Below are positions 43,036-51,851 of a stretch of 64,000 nucleotides of DNA, one piece after another. The stretch is from Arthrobacter alpinus (lineage in GTDB: Bacteria; Actinomycetota; Actinomycetes; Actinomycetales; Micrococcaceae). The DNA lies in NCBI RefSeq assembly GCF_900105965.1, contig NZ_FNTV01000001.1, positions 3,720,001 to 3,784,000 of the forward strand, in the 5' to 3' direction. The position numbers and the translations under genes are program-made. Position 1 is the stretch's first letter; every line of letters begins with the position of its first letter. Below the pieces are notes generated by a model. The model ran no database searches, was not told the origin of the DNA, and saw nothing but the letters and a program-made list of their open reading frames with translations.

Positions 43036-44697
43036 ATGCAGAACACCCATCCCATCTTGCTGTCCCAGTTGGCCTTTTCCTGGCCGGACGGCACCCCCGT
43101 ATTCACCGATCTAACGACGGTATTTGCCGCCGGGCGCACGGGCCTGGTTGGCCCCAATGGCACGGGAAAGACAGCGTTGTTGCGCCTCATTGCCGGTGAG
43201 CTGGCGCCAAACAGCGGCACCTTGGTGACGGCATCGAGCGTTGGCTACCTGCCCCAAAAGCTGACCCTGCGCACGGAACAGAGCGTCACCGAACTGCTGG
43301 GCGTCGCCGCCAAACGCCGGGCGCTCGCCGAGGTACTGGCGGGCCGTGAGAAAAACATGAGCGAAAACTTGGAGCTCATCGGTGACGACTGGGATCTCGA
43401 GGAGCGCGCCGTGGCCCTGTTGGCCGGCTACGGGCTGCCGGCCGAGGGGCCGGAATTTCTTGACCGAACGCTCGGCACGTTGTCCGGCGGCGAGGCCATG
43501 ATCACCGCGCTGGCCGGGCTGGAGCTTGCCGCAAGGCCCATCACACTGCTCGATGAACCCACCAACAACCTCGACAGGGCTGCCAGGGAGCGGCTCTACC
43601 AAGCGGTCGAGCGGTGGCGCGGCACCTTGGTGGTCGCCACGCATGATCGTGCCCTGCTGGAGCGGGTTGACTCCATCGCCGAGTTGCGTCCGGTCCGCAA
43701 TCGGGCGTGGGTGGGAGAGCGCGTGCAACTGATTCGGCACGGCGGCAACTGGGACAGCTTTACTGCGGAGCTCCATGCGGAACGCGCAACCGCCCAGCGC
43801 ATGGTGCGAGACGCCGGTGCTCGATTGGCCGCGGAGAAGCGCCAGCGCATCGAGGCCGAAACGAAGATTGCCCGCCGCGCGAAGCAGGGTCGAAAGGCCG
43901 CCGAATCCATCCCGAAAATTCTGGCCAATGAGCTGCGCAAGCGGGCCCAGGAATCAGCCGGGAAAATGCGTGGAACCATGGGGGACCGTGAATCCGAGGC
44001 CGCGGCCGCATTGACGGATGCCCGCGATGCGATCCCTGGGGAGACCCGCATCCGCATCGACCTGCCGGACACAGCGGTTCCCGCGGGCAGGACCGTGCTC
44101 GACGTGCCGGCAACGGCTGTGGAATTGGGGGAGATGCACGACGCCGGAACCCGGCTTGCGCGCGACTCACGCCTCACGCTGCGCGGACCCGAGCGGGTCA
44201 TGTTGACGGGTCCCAATGGCGTGGGCAAGACGACGCTGCTCAATGCCTTGGCGTCCACTGCCGCCGTCCCGGTGGGGTATTTGAGGCAGCGGATTGATGC
44301 GGGTTCGGATTCCTGGGAGGGCCTTGACGACTCGCTGCCTGTCATCGAGAACGTGCGCGCAGCGGCACGCGATGCCCCGCTGTCAACGGTCCGGGAGCAG
44401 CTTGCACGGTTCCACTTCCGCGGGGACCTGGTCAACCAGGCTGTGGGGGAGCTCTCGGGTGGGGAGCGCTTCCGTGTTGCGCTGGCCCGGATCCTCTTGG
44501 CCAGGCCGGCGCCCCAGTTGCTGCTTTTGGATGAGCCCACCAACAATCTGGACCTGGCTTCGACGGAACAGCTGGTCTCAGCCCTCTCCGATTACAAGGG
44601 TGCGCTCATTGTTTCCAGCCATGACGACGCATTCCTTCAGGCCCTGGCCCCGGAGCGGGAGTGGGAACTTCGCAGGAGCGGGGCCCTTGGCCAGTAA
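43036..44697 (+). CDS. ABC-F family ATP-binding protein
   Basis: This 553-residue soluble protein has two ABC domains and no membrane segment, so it acts on the ribosome rather than as a transporter. Domain 1 has Walker A GPNGTGKT (about 36), signature TLSGGEAM and Walker B ITLLDEPTNNLD. A charged helical linker of about 80 residues (about 240-320, RLAAEKRQRIEAETKIARRAKQ) forms the interdomain P-site arm. Domain 2 has GPNGVGKT, ELSGGERFR and LLLLDEPTNNLD. Some members of this subgroup confer antibiotic resistance and others are translation factors; I cannot separate these. AGGAG precedes the ATG. Confidence 0.93.
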   Translation: MQNTHPILLSQLAFSWPDGTPVFTDLTTVFAAGRTGLVGPNGTGKTALLRLIAGELAPNSGTLVTASSVGYLPQKLTLRTEQSVTELLGVAAKRRALAEVLAGREKNMSENLELIGDDWDLEERAVALLAGYGLPAEGPEFLDRTLGTLSGGEAMITALAGLELAARPITLLDEPTNNLDRAARERLYQAVERWRGTLVVATHDRALLERVDSIAELRPVRNRAWVGERVQLIRHGGNWDSFTAELHAERATAQRMVRDAGARLAAEKRQRIEAETKIARRAKQGRKAAESIPKILANELRKRAQESAGKMRGTMGDRESEAAAALTDARDAIPGETRIRIDLPDTAVPAGRTVLDVPATAVELGEMHDAGTRLARDSRLTLRGPERVMLTGPNGVGKTTLLNALASTAAVPVGYLRQRIDAGSDSWEGLDDSLPVIENVRAAARDAPLSTVREQLARFHFRGDLVNQAVGELSGGERFRVALARILLARPAPQLLLLDEPTNNLDLASTEQLVSALSDYKGALIVSSHDDAFLQALAPEREWELRRSGALGQ

Positions 44698-44714
44698 CGG
44701 CTAGGGTGGAGCCT

Positions 44715-45011
44715 GTGATCGAGCCAACAAGCACCACCCGCCGTTTTGAACTGACCCTACGCAAACCCTGGCTGGGCTGGTTCCCCAAGCCCACCGTCGT
44801 GGTGGATGGTGTGGCCCAGCCGGCCCAGTGGGGCACCCGCAACTGGAAGGTTCCCGGCGAAGACGCTGTCACTGTCAGCATCTTCTTGTTCAACCGGGTG
44901 TGGAAGTTCGGAGAAGTGAACTTTACTGTCGAGCCGGGAGCATCCGTGCCGTTGGTCTACTCGGCGCCGTGGCTTCCGTTCCTTCCCGGAAGGCTCCGGA
45001 ACGCCTCATAA
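44715..45011 (+). CDS. Small hypothetical protein
   Basis: The 98-residue protein has a positively charged, Trp-rich first half (LTLRKPWLGWFPKPTVVVDG, QWGTRNWKVPG) and a predicted beta-rich second half ending YSAPWLPFLPGRLRNAS. I see no known domain. I start at GTG 44715, with TAGGGT 7 nt upstream and GGTGGAG partly in the spacer; the longer frame from 44661 overlaps the ABC-F gene. It follows ABC-F by 17 bp and may be cotranscribed. Confidence 0.65.
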   Translation: MIEPTSTTRRFELTLRKPWLGWFPKPTVVVDGVAQPAQWGTRNWKVPGEDAVTVSIFLFNRVWKFGEVNFTVEPGASVPLVYSAPWLPFLPGRLRNAS

Positions 45012-45016
45012 GCCAC

Positions 45017-45871
45017 TCACCACGCGGCGGCGAGGAGCTCACCTAGGAGGTCTCCGTCGTCGACCACCAGACCACGGGACGTGAACCAGGTGCACATGTT
45101 CTTGCAGTCCCGGGCCAATAGTTCCGCGCCCTGCAGATTGCCTGCCAGATCCACCAGCTGGGGAAGATCGATGATCACCAATCGATCCCCCGCGGCCAGC
45201 ACGTTATACGGGGAGAGATCGCCATGGGCGAACCCCATCCGGGCGAAGGCGGACATCGCCTCAACCAGTTGCTCCCAGTAACTTTGCAGCACCTCTGGAC
45301 TCGGATGCGTGGACTGCAACCGTGGTGCCGCCACGCCAGGGTTCAGGGGATCTTCGATGAACTCCATCATGATCTCGGTGCCGCAAATCTGCACCGGGTA
45401 CGGCACGGGTATGCCGTTCTCATGGGCCATGCGAAGGTAGGTCCATTCGGCGTTGGCCCAGCGGGAGGCTTCCACCTCGCGGCCATAGCCGCTGCCGTTC
45501 TTGAGGGCCCGGGCATCACGGGATCTCCGGACGGTGCGTCCCTCCGTGTAGGTGCTTGAGCGGTGGAAGAGGCGTTGATCGGCGGAGCGGTACCGTTTGG
45601 CGGCCAACACGACGCTGCGTGATTCGGTGGCGCGTTCAACCAGGAAGACATCAGCTTCCTTGCCGGTTTTCAGTACGCCGAGGTCCGTGTCGATCGCGGC
45701 GGCGTCCTCAATGACGAACGCCGGGTATGGGGTTGGTCCGCGCATGAGCTTTTCCAGTTCGGGCCATGTGGACCAGCGCTGGTTGTCGGCCAGGGAATCA
45801 TCAAGGACATTCCAGTCTGGCGAATTGCGGGAAGATGTTTTGTCGTGCTGTCGGTCAGCAGAATACTTCAT
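45017..45871 (-). CDS. RIO1-like serine/threonine protein kinase
   Basis: The 284-residue protein has a RIO-type kinase fold: an ATP-binding region LKTGKEADVFLVER without a standard Gly-rich loop, the Lys of VVLAAKRYRSADQRLFH, the catalytic loop GFAHGDLSPYNVL (Asp, Asn) and the metal-binding Asp in VIIDLPQLVD, a typical RIO motif. RIO kinases are best known in ribosome maturation of archaea and eukaryotes; bacterial members are of unknown function. I chose ATG 45871 (MKYSADRQ), with AGGAG 11 nt upstream; ATG 45934 is also in frame. The stop lies 5 bp from the convergent small gene. Confidence 0.86.
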   Translation of the reverse strand: MKYSADRQHDKTSSRNSPDWNVLDDSLADNQRWSTWPELEKLMRGPTPYPAFVIEDAAAIDTDLGVLKTGKEADVFLVERATESRSVVLAAKRYRSADQRLFHRSSTYTEGRTVRRSRDARALKNGSGYGREVEASRWANAEWTYLRMAHENGIPVPYPVQICGTEIMMEFIEDPLNPGVAAPRLQSTHPSPEVLQSYWEQLVEAMSAFARMGFAHGDLSPYNVLAAGDRLVIIDLPQLVDLAGNLQGAELLARDCKNMCTWFTSRGLVVDDGDLLGELLAAAW

Positions 45872-46009
45872 GGGTGAATCGACTCCTGGGGAGGGCAAGG
45901 CGAATGTTTTGGGCGCGAAGAGCTGCGAAAACAATCATTGGGTCCTCCTCAGGGTCGCTTCGAATAATGCCTTTTCATCTGATCACGGCGAAATGGGCCG
46001 TGTCAACGA

Positions 46010-46735
46010 TTATTTGTATTTGGCGGCTTCCGTTTCTGCCGGAACGGCACCCCAGCGGGCCCAGCCGAGCACGGCCAGTGCGATGGTGGCAATCGAGAGG
46101 AAGATTTTTACCGAACCGCCAGCCGTGATGACTGAGGAGTAGATATCCAGCAGCGGCGGGATCACCAACAGGAACCAGGCCCACCTCCCGCGCTGGGCAA
46201 GTCCAACGAGCCCACCTGGCAGCAGTCCGCCCAGCGTGCCGGTGACTATGATCGTGGCCAAGCTGGGCAGCGGAACTTGGTCCCAGAGGCCATATTCGGC
46301 AAAGACTGAAAGCACCGGGAGCGAGGATGCCAGGCCGAACACCAGCGCCACGGCAAGAGGCAGTACCAGCTCGGTGCCCTTGAACGTGCGGAGGGTGACG
46401 GCGCGCGTCATCGGGGCCTGCCTTGGGAACCGCTGGAAGAGCAGTAATCCGTAAATTCCGGCGCCGATGCCCAGAATCAGCGGGATCGCCACCCCAAGCA
46501 GGAACAACAGCAGGCTCAGCACAGAATCGAGCGCCCGCGGCGAAAACCCCAAAAGTGAGGACAGGCCCCACAGGACGTAGGCCCCGGCCACGAGCCACCA
46601 AGCTATTTCATTGCGCCGCCCCAGGAGGAACAAAGCGGCGCACAATGCGAGTGAGCCAAGGAGGGAGAGCGCCATGATCCCGGCATCGAGGCCCCCGCTG
46701 ATCCGGCCGAACAAGAGATCAAACATTGAATCCAT
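46010..46735 (-). CDS. Hypothetical multi-pass membrane protein
   Basis: The 241-residue protein has about six or seven hydrophobic segments (for example IMALSLLGSLALCAALFLLG and VLSLLLFLLGVAIPLILGIG) and short loops. It has no motif I can assign to a family. The ATG is preceded by TAGAGT (complement of 46742-46747) and 6 nt, a leaderless pattern. It is divergent from a GNAT gene with an equally arranged start. Confidence 0.7.
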   Translation of the reverse strand: MDSMFDLLFGRISGGLDAGIMALSLLGSLALCAALFLLGRRNEIAWWLVAGAYVLWGLSSLLGFSPRALDSVLSLLLFLLGVAIPLILGIGAGIYGLLLFQRFPRQAPMTRAVTLRTFKGTELVLPLAVALVFGLASSLPVLSVFAEYGLWDQVPLPSLATIIVTGTLGGLLPGGLVGLAQRGRWAWFLLVIPPLLDIYSSVITAGGSVKIFLSIATIALAVLGWARWGAVPAETEAAKYK

Positions 46736-46741
46736 GTCCCA

Positions 46742-46789
46742 ACTCTAGGCGGAAGCCAGCGGCAGGGGCGCCGGTGACTGCGGTAGTGT
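46742..46789. promoter_or_regulatory. Divergent pair of leaderless promoters
   Basis: On the minus strand TAGAGT (46742-46747) lies 6 nt before the membrane-protein ATG at 46735. On the plus strand TAGTGT (46784-46789) lies 6 nt before the GNAT ATG at 46796. Only 60 bp separate the two start codons. Confidence 0.55.
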
Positions 46790-46795
46790 CCTAGC

Positions 46796-47392
46796 ATGGT
46801 TGAAATTCCGTACCCGCTGACCACCAAACGGTTGATTCTGCGCCGTTTCAGTACCGACGATCTCGATGCTTACCACGCCTATCAATCCCTGCCAGAAACA
46901 GCGCAGTACTTGTATGGTGAGGCTCGGTCATATGCCCAGTGCATGGCCCGGATTGCGAAGTATGTTCAGGAGCCTTTCGCGGGACCAGGGGATTGGGCCA
47001 CCTTCGCGATTTGCCTGAAAGGGGAACAGACACTTGTGGGTGAGCTGGCCCTGAAATGGAACGACGGCGGCAAGCTCGAGGACGGCGGCACACCGGAACG
47101 AGTGGGGGAGATCGGCTGGACGCTGGCACCTGCGGCGCAAGGCTTCGGCTATGCCACCGAAGCTGCCCAGGCTGTTCTTGACCTGGCCCTGGAACGCCTG
47201 GATTTCTATCGGGTTGAGGCTCGCTTGGACGCCCGAAACCGTGCGTCCGCGGCGATTTGCGAGCGGCTCGGTATGCAGCGCGAAGGCGTTCTGCGCAACA
47301 ACATGTACCTCAAGGGTGAGTGGACGTCCGAGGCTGTGTACGCCGTCGTGCGGGACGGCGAGGACGGGGCCAAGCCGCGAAACAGCGCATAA
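46796..47392 (+). CDS. GNAT-family N-acetyltransferase
   Basis: The 198-residue protein is a RimJ-like acetyltransferase: TKRLILRRFSTDDLDAYHAY at the N terminus, VGELALKWNDGGKLEDGG, the acetyl-CoA pyrophosphate loop region IGWTLAPAAQGFGYATEA, and NRASAAICERLGMQREGVLR with the conserved Asn and C-terminal strand. The target is not known. The start is leaderless-like (TAGTGT plus 6 nt). It is followed immediately by a copy of the repeat block also present at 2266. Confidence 0.9.
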   Translation: MVEIPYPLTTKRLILRRFSTDDLDAYHAYQSLPETAQYLYGEARSYAQCMARIAKYVQEPFAGPGDWATFAICLKGEQTLVGELALKWNDGGKLEDGGTPERVGEIGWTLAPAAQGFGYATEAAQAVLDLALERLDFYRVEARLDARNRASAAICERLGMQREGVLRNNMYLKGEWTSEAVYAVVRDGEDGAKPRNSA

Positions 47393-47393
47393 G

Positions 47394-47420
47394 ATACGCC
47401 GTCCTCGCGAGTTGACCCCG
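47394..47420. repeat. 27-base block shared with the terminator at 2266-2292
   Basis: ATACGCCGTCCTCGCGAGTT and the following GACCCCG match the 2266-2292 segment with one difference (A to G). Here the other arm of the inverted repeat is degenerate (AAACGGGTCAA at 47430-47440). Both copies lie between convergent genes. Confidence 0.7.
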
Positions 47421-47441
47421 CCTTCGGTGAAAACGGGTCAA

Positions 47442-49643
47442 TCAGCGCAACTTGGTTGCACCGAGCGCGTCAGCCAAGAAAGCGTAGTCCCAGGCGCGGG
47501 TCTTCCAGCCTTCATAGCGGCCGGAGGCGCCACCGTGGCCGCCGTCCATCTCGATCTTCATGACAATCGGCTCCGAGCCCGTGGACACTGCACGCAATTC
47601 CTGCACCCACTTGGCCGGTTCCACGTAAAGCACCCGGGTGTCGTTGAAGCTCGTGACGGCGGCGATCTTCGGGTACGCAACAGCCCGCACGTTCTCGTAC
47701 GGCGTGTACTCCTTCATGTACTTGTAGACCTCGGGGTCGGTGATGGGGTTGCCCCACTCCTCCCACTCCAGGGCCGACAACGGCAGCTCAGGGTCCAAAA
47801 TAGTGGTCAGGGCGTCCACAAACGGCACCTGCGCCACCACAGCCGCGTACTTTTCCGGGGCCAGGTTCGCCACGGCGCCCATGAGCAGCCCGCCGGCGGA
47901 ACCGCCCATGGCGGCAATGCGTGCAGGATCAACCCAACCTGACTGGGCCAACCAATCGGTGGCGGCCACGAAATCGGTGAAGGTGTTCTTTTTGGTCAGT
48001 TTCTTGCCGTCCTCGTACCAAGGCCGGCCCATCTCGCCGCCACCGCGTACGTGCGCAATGACAAACACCACGCCGCGGTCCAGCAGTGACAGTCGAGGGA
48101 CACCAAATCCGGGGTCCATGCTGACCTCGTACGAGCCGTAGCCGTACACGACGCCGGCATTCTTGCCGTCCTGGACGAGGTCTGCCCGGCGCAGTACGGA
48201 CAACGGAACCTTCGTGCCGTCACTGGCGGTGGCCCATTCCCGGGTGGCGATGTAATCTTCGGAACGGTAACCGCCCAGCACAGGTGTTTCCTTGCGCAGG
48301 AGCAGCTCGCCGCCGGCTTCTCCGACCGGCAAGACGTAGTCGTACACGCGCGGCGGTGTGAAATCTGAGGTGTAGACGAGCCGAATCACGGGGGATTCGT
48401 ACTCGCTGCCGCCCATCGAGGCCGTGTAGAGCTCCTCGTCAAAGACAGGTTCGACGGCGGCCGCCTGCGCAGCGGTTCCCAATCCTTCCAGGGCGGTCAC
48501 CTGGATGCGCTCGATGGTGTCCTTGCGCAGCGAAACCACCATGTGGGTGGCCGTGACGCTGGCGCCGTTGATGCGCACCGAGGGATCATGCGCCACCACG
48601 GTGTCCCAGTGCTGCTCGGCCACCGGCTTACTGAACTCCGCGGCGTCAACCAGGGAAATCATGGAGTTGACGGCGTCGCGGTCATGAGTCAGCAAGATCT
48701 TTTCGACGCCATCCACAAGGAACGGTTCGGCGTCGTACAGGATCTCGGCGCTGCGGGGAATCAGCGTTTGAAGGCCCTTCTCCGGGGCGGCAAAGTCCAG
48801 CAGACGGGTCTCACTGAACTCGGAGCAGCCGATGCTGACCATGAGGTGGCGGCGATCGGCGGAGAGGTCGAAGCCCGTCCACATGGCGACGTCGTCCTCC
48901 TGGTAAATGACCTCATCGGAGGAAACGGGCGTACCCAGGACGTGGGTTTTCACCTGGTAAGGGCGCCAGGAATCGTCGGCCACCATGTAAAAGAGCGTTG
49001 TCCCGTCGGGGGAGAAAGTGATGCCGTAAAACACGTTTTTGATGGTGTCTTCAAGAAGCTCGCCCGTGCGCAGGTCCTTGATGTGGACGGTGAAGAGTTC
49101 ATCCCCTGCGTTGTCCACGGCGTAGGCGTACAAATTGCCGTCACGGGTAACTGCGGCTCCACCGAGGGAGAAGAAGGGCTTGCCCTCGGCTTCAACATTG
49201 CCGTCCAGCAGGATTTGCTCACCCGGAACGTCCACCCGAGGCTCCACGAGTGGGGGAGTCCAATCCGCCAACGTGCCCTCGCTGCTGGCGGCGACGCGGC
49301 ACTGAATTCCATAGGCCTTCCCCTCCACCATGCGGGCGTAGTACCACCAGTCATCCTTGCGACTGGGGACGGATAGGTCCGTTTCCTGCGTTCGGTTCTT
49401 GATCTCGTTGAAGATGTCTTGACGCAGCTGTTCCTGGCCGGCCGTCACGGCGTCCGTGTAGGCCTGTTCGGCGTTCAGGTGGGCCACCACCTCCGGGCTT
49501 TCCTTCTCGCGCAGCCACTCGTAGTTGTCCACAAAAGTATCCCCATGGTGGGTTCGCTCCACGGGAACTTTCTTGGCGACGGGAGGAGTTGGGGTGGACT
49601 GTTCGGCGGCGGACGGTGTGGCTGCGGCATCGGAAATCGTCAT
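47442..49643 (-). CDS. ptrB: S9-family serine peptidase (oligopeptidase B-like)
   Basis: The 733-residue cytoplasmic enzyme cleaves peptides after basic residues. The N-terminal beta-propeller spans about residues 20-440 (VERTHHGDTFVDNYEWLREKE at the start). The alpha/beta-hydrolase domain carries the catalytic Ser in IAAMGGSAGGLLMGA, Asp in FNDTRVLYVEP and His in MDGGHGGASGRYE. The substrate-specificity region HVRGGGEMGRPWYEDGK and the length match oligopeptidase B rather than prolyl oligopeptidase. TAGAGT lies 7 nt before the ATG. Confidence 0.92.
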   Translation of the reverse strand: MTISDAAATPSAAEQSTPTPPVAKKVPVERTHHGDTFVDNYEWLREKESPEVVAHLNAEQAYTDAVTAGQEQLRQDIFNEIKNRTQETDLSVPSRKDDWWYYARMVEGKAYGIQCRVAASSEGTLADWTPPLVEPRVDVPGEQILLDGNVEAEGKPFFSLGGAAVTRDGNLYAYAVDNAGDELFTVHIKDLRTGELLEDTIKNVFYGITFSPDGTTLFYMVADDSWRPYQVKTHVLGTPVSSDEVIYQEDDVAMWTGFDLSADRRHLMVSIGCSEFSETRLLDFAAPEKGLQTLIPRSAEILYDAEPFLVDGVEKILLTHDRDAVNSMISLVDAAEFSKPVAEQHWDTVVAHDPSVRINGASVTATHMVVSLRKDTIERIQVTALEGLGTAAQAAAVEPVFDEELYTASMGGSEYESPVIRLVYTSDFTPPRVYDYVLPVGEAGGELLLRKETPVLGGYRSEDYIATREWATASDGTKVPLSVLRRADLVQDGKNAGVVYGYGSYEVSMDPGFGVPRLSLLDRGVVFVIAHVRGGGEMGRPWYEDGKKLTKKNTFTDFVAATDWLAQSGWVDPARIAAMGGSAGGLLMGAVANLAPEKYAAVVAQVPFVDALTTILDPELPLSALEWEEWGNPITDPEVYKYMKEYTPYENVRAVAYPKIAAVTSFNDTRVLYVEPAKWVQELRAVSTGSEPIVMKIEMDGGHGGASGRYEGWKTRAWDYAFLADALGATKLR

Positions 49644-49714
49644 GACTCCAACTCTATCGAGGCATCAGCGGTGCGTTTCAGGTCTATGCCCACAGCGGAG
49701 AGGCGTCGCGCCGG

Positions 49715-49765
49715 TTGACCGTGTGCCCCATCACATGGAATATTTATAGAACGAACGGTCGGTAA
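49715..49765 (+). promoter_or_regulatory. PaaR operator and promoter of paaJ
   Basis: GAACGAACGGTCGGTAA (49749-49765) is identical to the sequence at 57585-57601 before paaA. A -35-like TTGACC (49715-49720) is followed about 18 nt later by an AT-rich -10 region. The repeat at two paa promoters strongly suggests the binding site of the TetR-type PaaR. Confidence 0.78.
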
Positions 49766-49830
49766 ATTGGCGGGCCGTTCCCGGCGGCGGCACCTGCTGC
49801 GTCGGCGATGCGCGTTCGAAGGGTGCAATC

Positions 49831-51057
49831 ATGGCCGCAGGAACACCCCAGGCATTCCTGGTGGGCGGGGTCCGCACGCCGGTGGGACGCTACGGCGGCG
49901 CCCTCAGTTCCGTTCGGCCCGACGACCTTGCGGCACTGACCATCAAGGAGCTCATGAGCCAAACAGGCATCGACCCTGCGGACGTTGATGAGGTCATCCT
50001 GGGCAACGCAAACGGTGCCGGCGAGGAAAACCGCAACGTGGCCCGCATGGCGTGGCTGCTGGCTGGCTTCCCGGACACGGTCCCCGGCATCACGGTGAAC
50101 CGCCTGTGCGCTTCCGGGATGAGCGCGATCACCCTGGCCAGCCACATGATCAAGGCCGGAGCCGCAGACATTGTGGTGGCCGGCGGGGTGGAATCCATGT
50201 CCCGTGCCCCATGGGTCATGGCCAAGCCGGAACAGGCATTCGCCAAGCCCGGGGACACCTTCGACACCTCGATCGGCTGGCGCTTCACCAATCCCGCCTT
50301 CCTCTCCGGTGAACTGTCCCGCGACGGAAAAATGAGTTACTCGATGCCGGAAACCGCCGAAGAGGTGGCCCGCCGTTTCAACGTCAGCCGAGAGGATTGC
50401 GACGCCTTTGCCGTCCGCTCCCACGAACGCGCACTCGCCGCCATCGCCGCGGGACGCTTCCGTGACGAGATTGTCCCGGTTACGGTCAACGGCCGCGGCG
50501 GCGAGAGCGTTGTTGACACCGACGAGGGCCCGCGCCCCGGAACCACCGCAGAGGTGCTGGCCGGACTGCGCCCCGTGGTCAAGGGCGGCACCGTGGTCAC
50601 GGCCGGCAACGCCTCCTCCCTCAATGACGGCTCCTCTGCCATCGTCGTCGCCTCGGAACGCGCCCTGGAAAAGTATGGCTTGACCCCGCGCGGCCGCATC
50701 CTCGACGGCGCCGCGGCTGCCCTGGCACCGGAGATCATGGGCATGGGTCCGGTCACCGCCAGCCGCAAGATCTTGCAACGGCAAGGGATCGAGGTGGGCC
50801 AGCTCGGCGCCGTCGAACTCAACGAAGCATTCGCCTCCCAGTCACTGGCCAGCATGCGCCAACTCGGGCTGGACCCGGGCACCGTCAACAATGACGGCGG
50901 TGCCATAGCCCTGGGCCACCCGCTGGGCTCCTCCGGCTCGAGGATTGTCATCACGCTGCTGGGACGGTTGGAGCGCGAGGCGCCTGGCCGTATTGGTCTG
51001 GCCGCCATGTGTGTGGGAGTCGGCCAGGGCGCCGCGCTGCTCGTGGAGGGGCTGTGA
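49831..51057 (+). CDS. paaJ: Beta-ketoadipyl-CoA / 3-oxo-5,6-dehydrosuberyl-CoA thiolase
   Basis: This 408-residue thiolase performs the CoA-dependent cleavages at the end of the phenylacetate pathway, giving acetyl-CoA and succinyl-CoA. The active-site Cys lies in VNRLCASGMSAI (about residue 93), the His in IALGHPLGSSGSRI, and the second Cys in MCVGVGQGAALLVEGL. The N-terminal FLVGGVRTPVGRYGGALSSV is typical of the PaaJ/PcaF group. PcaF is biochemically equivalent, but the surrounding paa genes favour PaaJ. A PaaR operator precedes it. It leads the unit paaJ-paaF-paaH-paaZ, and its stop overlaps the next ATG. Confidence 0.92.
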   Translation: MAAGTPQAFLVGGVRTPVGRYGGALSSVRPDDLAALTIKELMSQTGIDPADVDEVILGNANGAGEENRNVARMAWLLAGFPDTVPGITVNRLCASGMSAITLASHMIKAGAADIVVAGGVESMSRAPWVMAKPEQAFAKPGDTFDTSIGWRFTNPAFLSGELSRDGKMSYSMPETAEEVARRFNVSREDCDAFAVRSHERALAAIAAGRFRDEIVPVTVNGRGGESVVDTDEGPRPGTTAEVLAGLRPVVKGGTVVTAGNASSLNDGSSAIVVASERALEKYGLTPRGRILDGAAAALAPEIMGMGPVTASRKILQRQGIEVGQLGAVELNEAFASQSLASMRQLGLDPGTVNNDGGAIALGHPLGSSGSRIVITLLGRLEREAPGRIGLAAMCVGVGQGAALLVEGL

Positions 51058-51851
51058 TGTACGACGCCGGCGGCCGCCTCAACCCCGAGGCCTTCGCCAC
51101 GCTGCTGGTCAACGAGCTGGAGGATCGCGTGAGTGTGCAGCTGAACCGCCCAGAAGTGCGCAATGCGATAGATGCGCAAATGGTGGAGGAGCTGCACGAA
51201 GTCTGCGCGTATCTGGAGTCCACGCCCAAGATCCTGCTTCTCACCGGGCTCCCTGATGATGAAGCCACCGGCAGACCGGGCATCTTCGCCTCCGGCGCCG
51301 ACATTGCCGAGCTGCGCGAACGCCGCCGCGAGGACGCGTTGAAAGGCATCAACTCCGGCTTGTTCGCCCGGATTGCCAAATTGCCCATGCCCGTCATCGC
51401 CGCCCTGGACGGGTACGCGCTGGGCGGCGGTGCCGAACTGGCCTATGCCGCCGACTTCCGGATCGGCACCCGTGCCCTGCGCATGGGCCAGCCCGAAACC
51501 AGCCTGGGCATCATGGCTGCAGCCGGTGCCACCTGGCGGCTGAAGGAACTGGTGGGGGAGCCCATGGCCATGGAGATCTTGCTGGCCGGGCGCATCCTCA
51601 CCGGTGAAGGCTGCCTGCACGTTGGGCTGATCACCGAGCTGGTGGAGTCCGCCGAACTCATGGCCACAGCTCACGCGCTCGCCGATAAGATCGCCGAACA
51701 GGACCCGCTGGCCGTGCAAACCACCAAACGCGTCTTCCACGCGCCGCGCGCCGCCCACCCCGAGGTGGACAATCAGGCGCAGGCGGAACTGTTTGAATCA
51801 CCGGCCAAATTTGAGCGCATGCAGGCGTTTTTGGACAGGAGAAAACAATGA
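51057..51851 (+). CDS. paaF: Enoyl-CoA hydratase, PaaF type
   Basis: The 264-residue crotonase-fold enzyme hydrates 2,3-dehydroadipyl-CoA. The oxyanion and catalytic regions are ALDGYALGGGAELAYAADF and LRMGQPETSLGIMAAAGAT. These keep both catalytic Glu residues of true hydratases (corresponding to Glu144 and Glu164 of the rat enzyme), which separates it from the PaaG-like protein at 61682. ATG 51057 overlaps the paaJ stop (TGATG). Its own stop overlaps paaH (ATGA). Confidence 0.88.
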   Translation: MYDAGGRLNPEAFATLLVNELEDRVSVQLNRPEVRNAIDAQMVEELHEVCAYLESTPKILLLTGLPDDEATGRPGIFASGADIAELRERRREDALKGINSGLFARIAKLPMPVIAALDGYALGGGAELAYAADFRIGTRALRMGQPETSLGIMAAAGATWRLKELVGEPMAMEILLAGRILTGEGCLHVGLITELVESAELMATAHALADKIAEQDPLAVQTTKRVFHAPRAAHPEVDNQAQAELFESPAKFERMQAFLDRRKQ

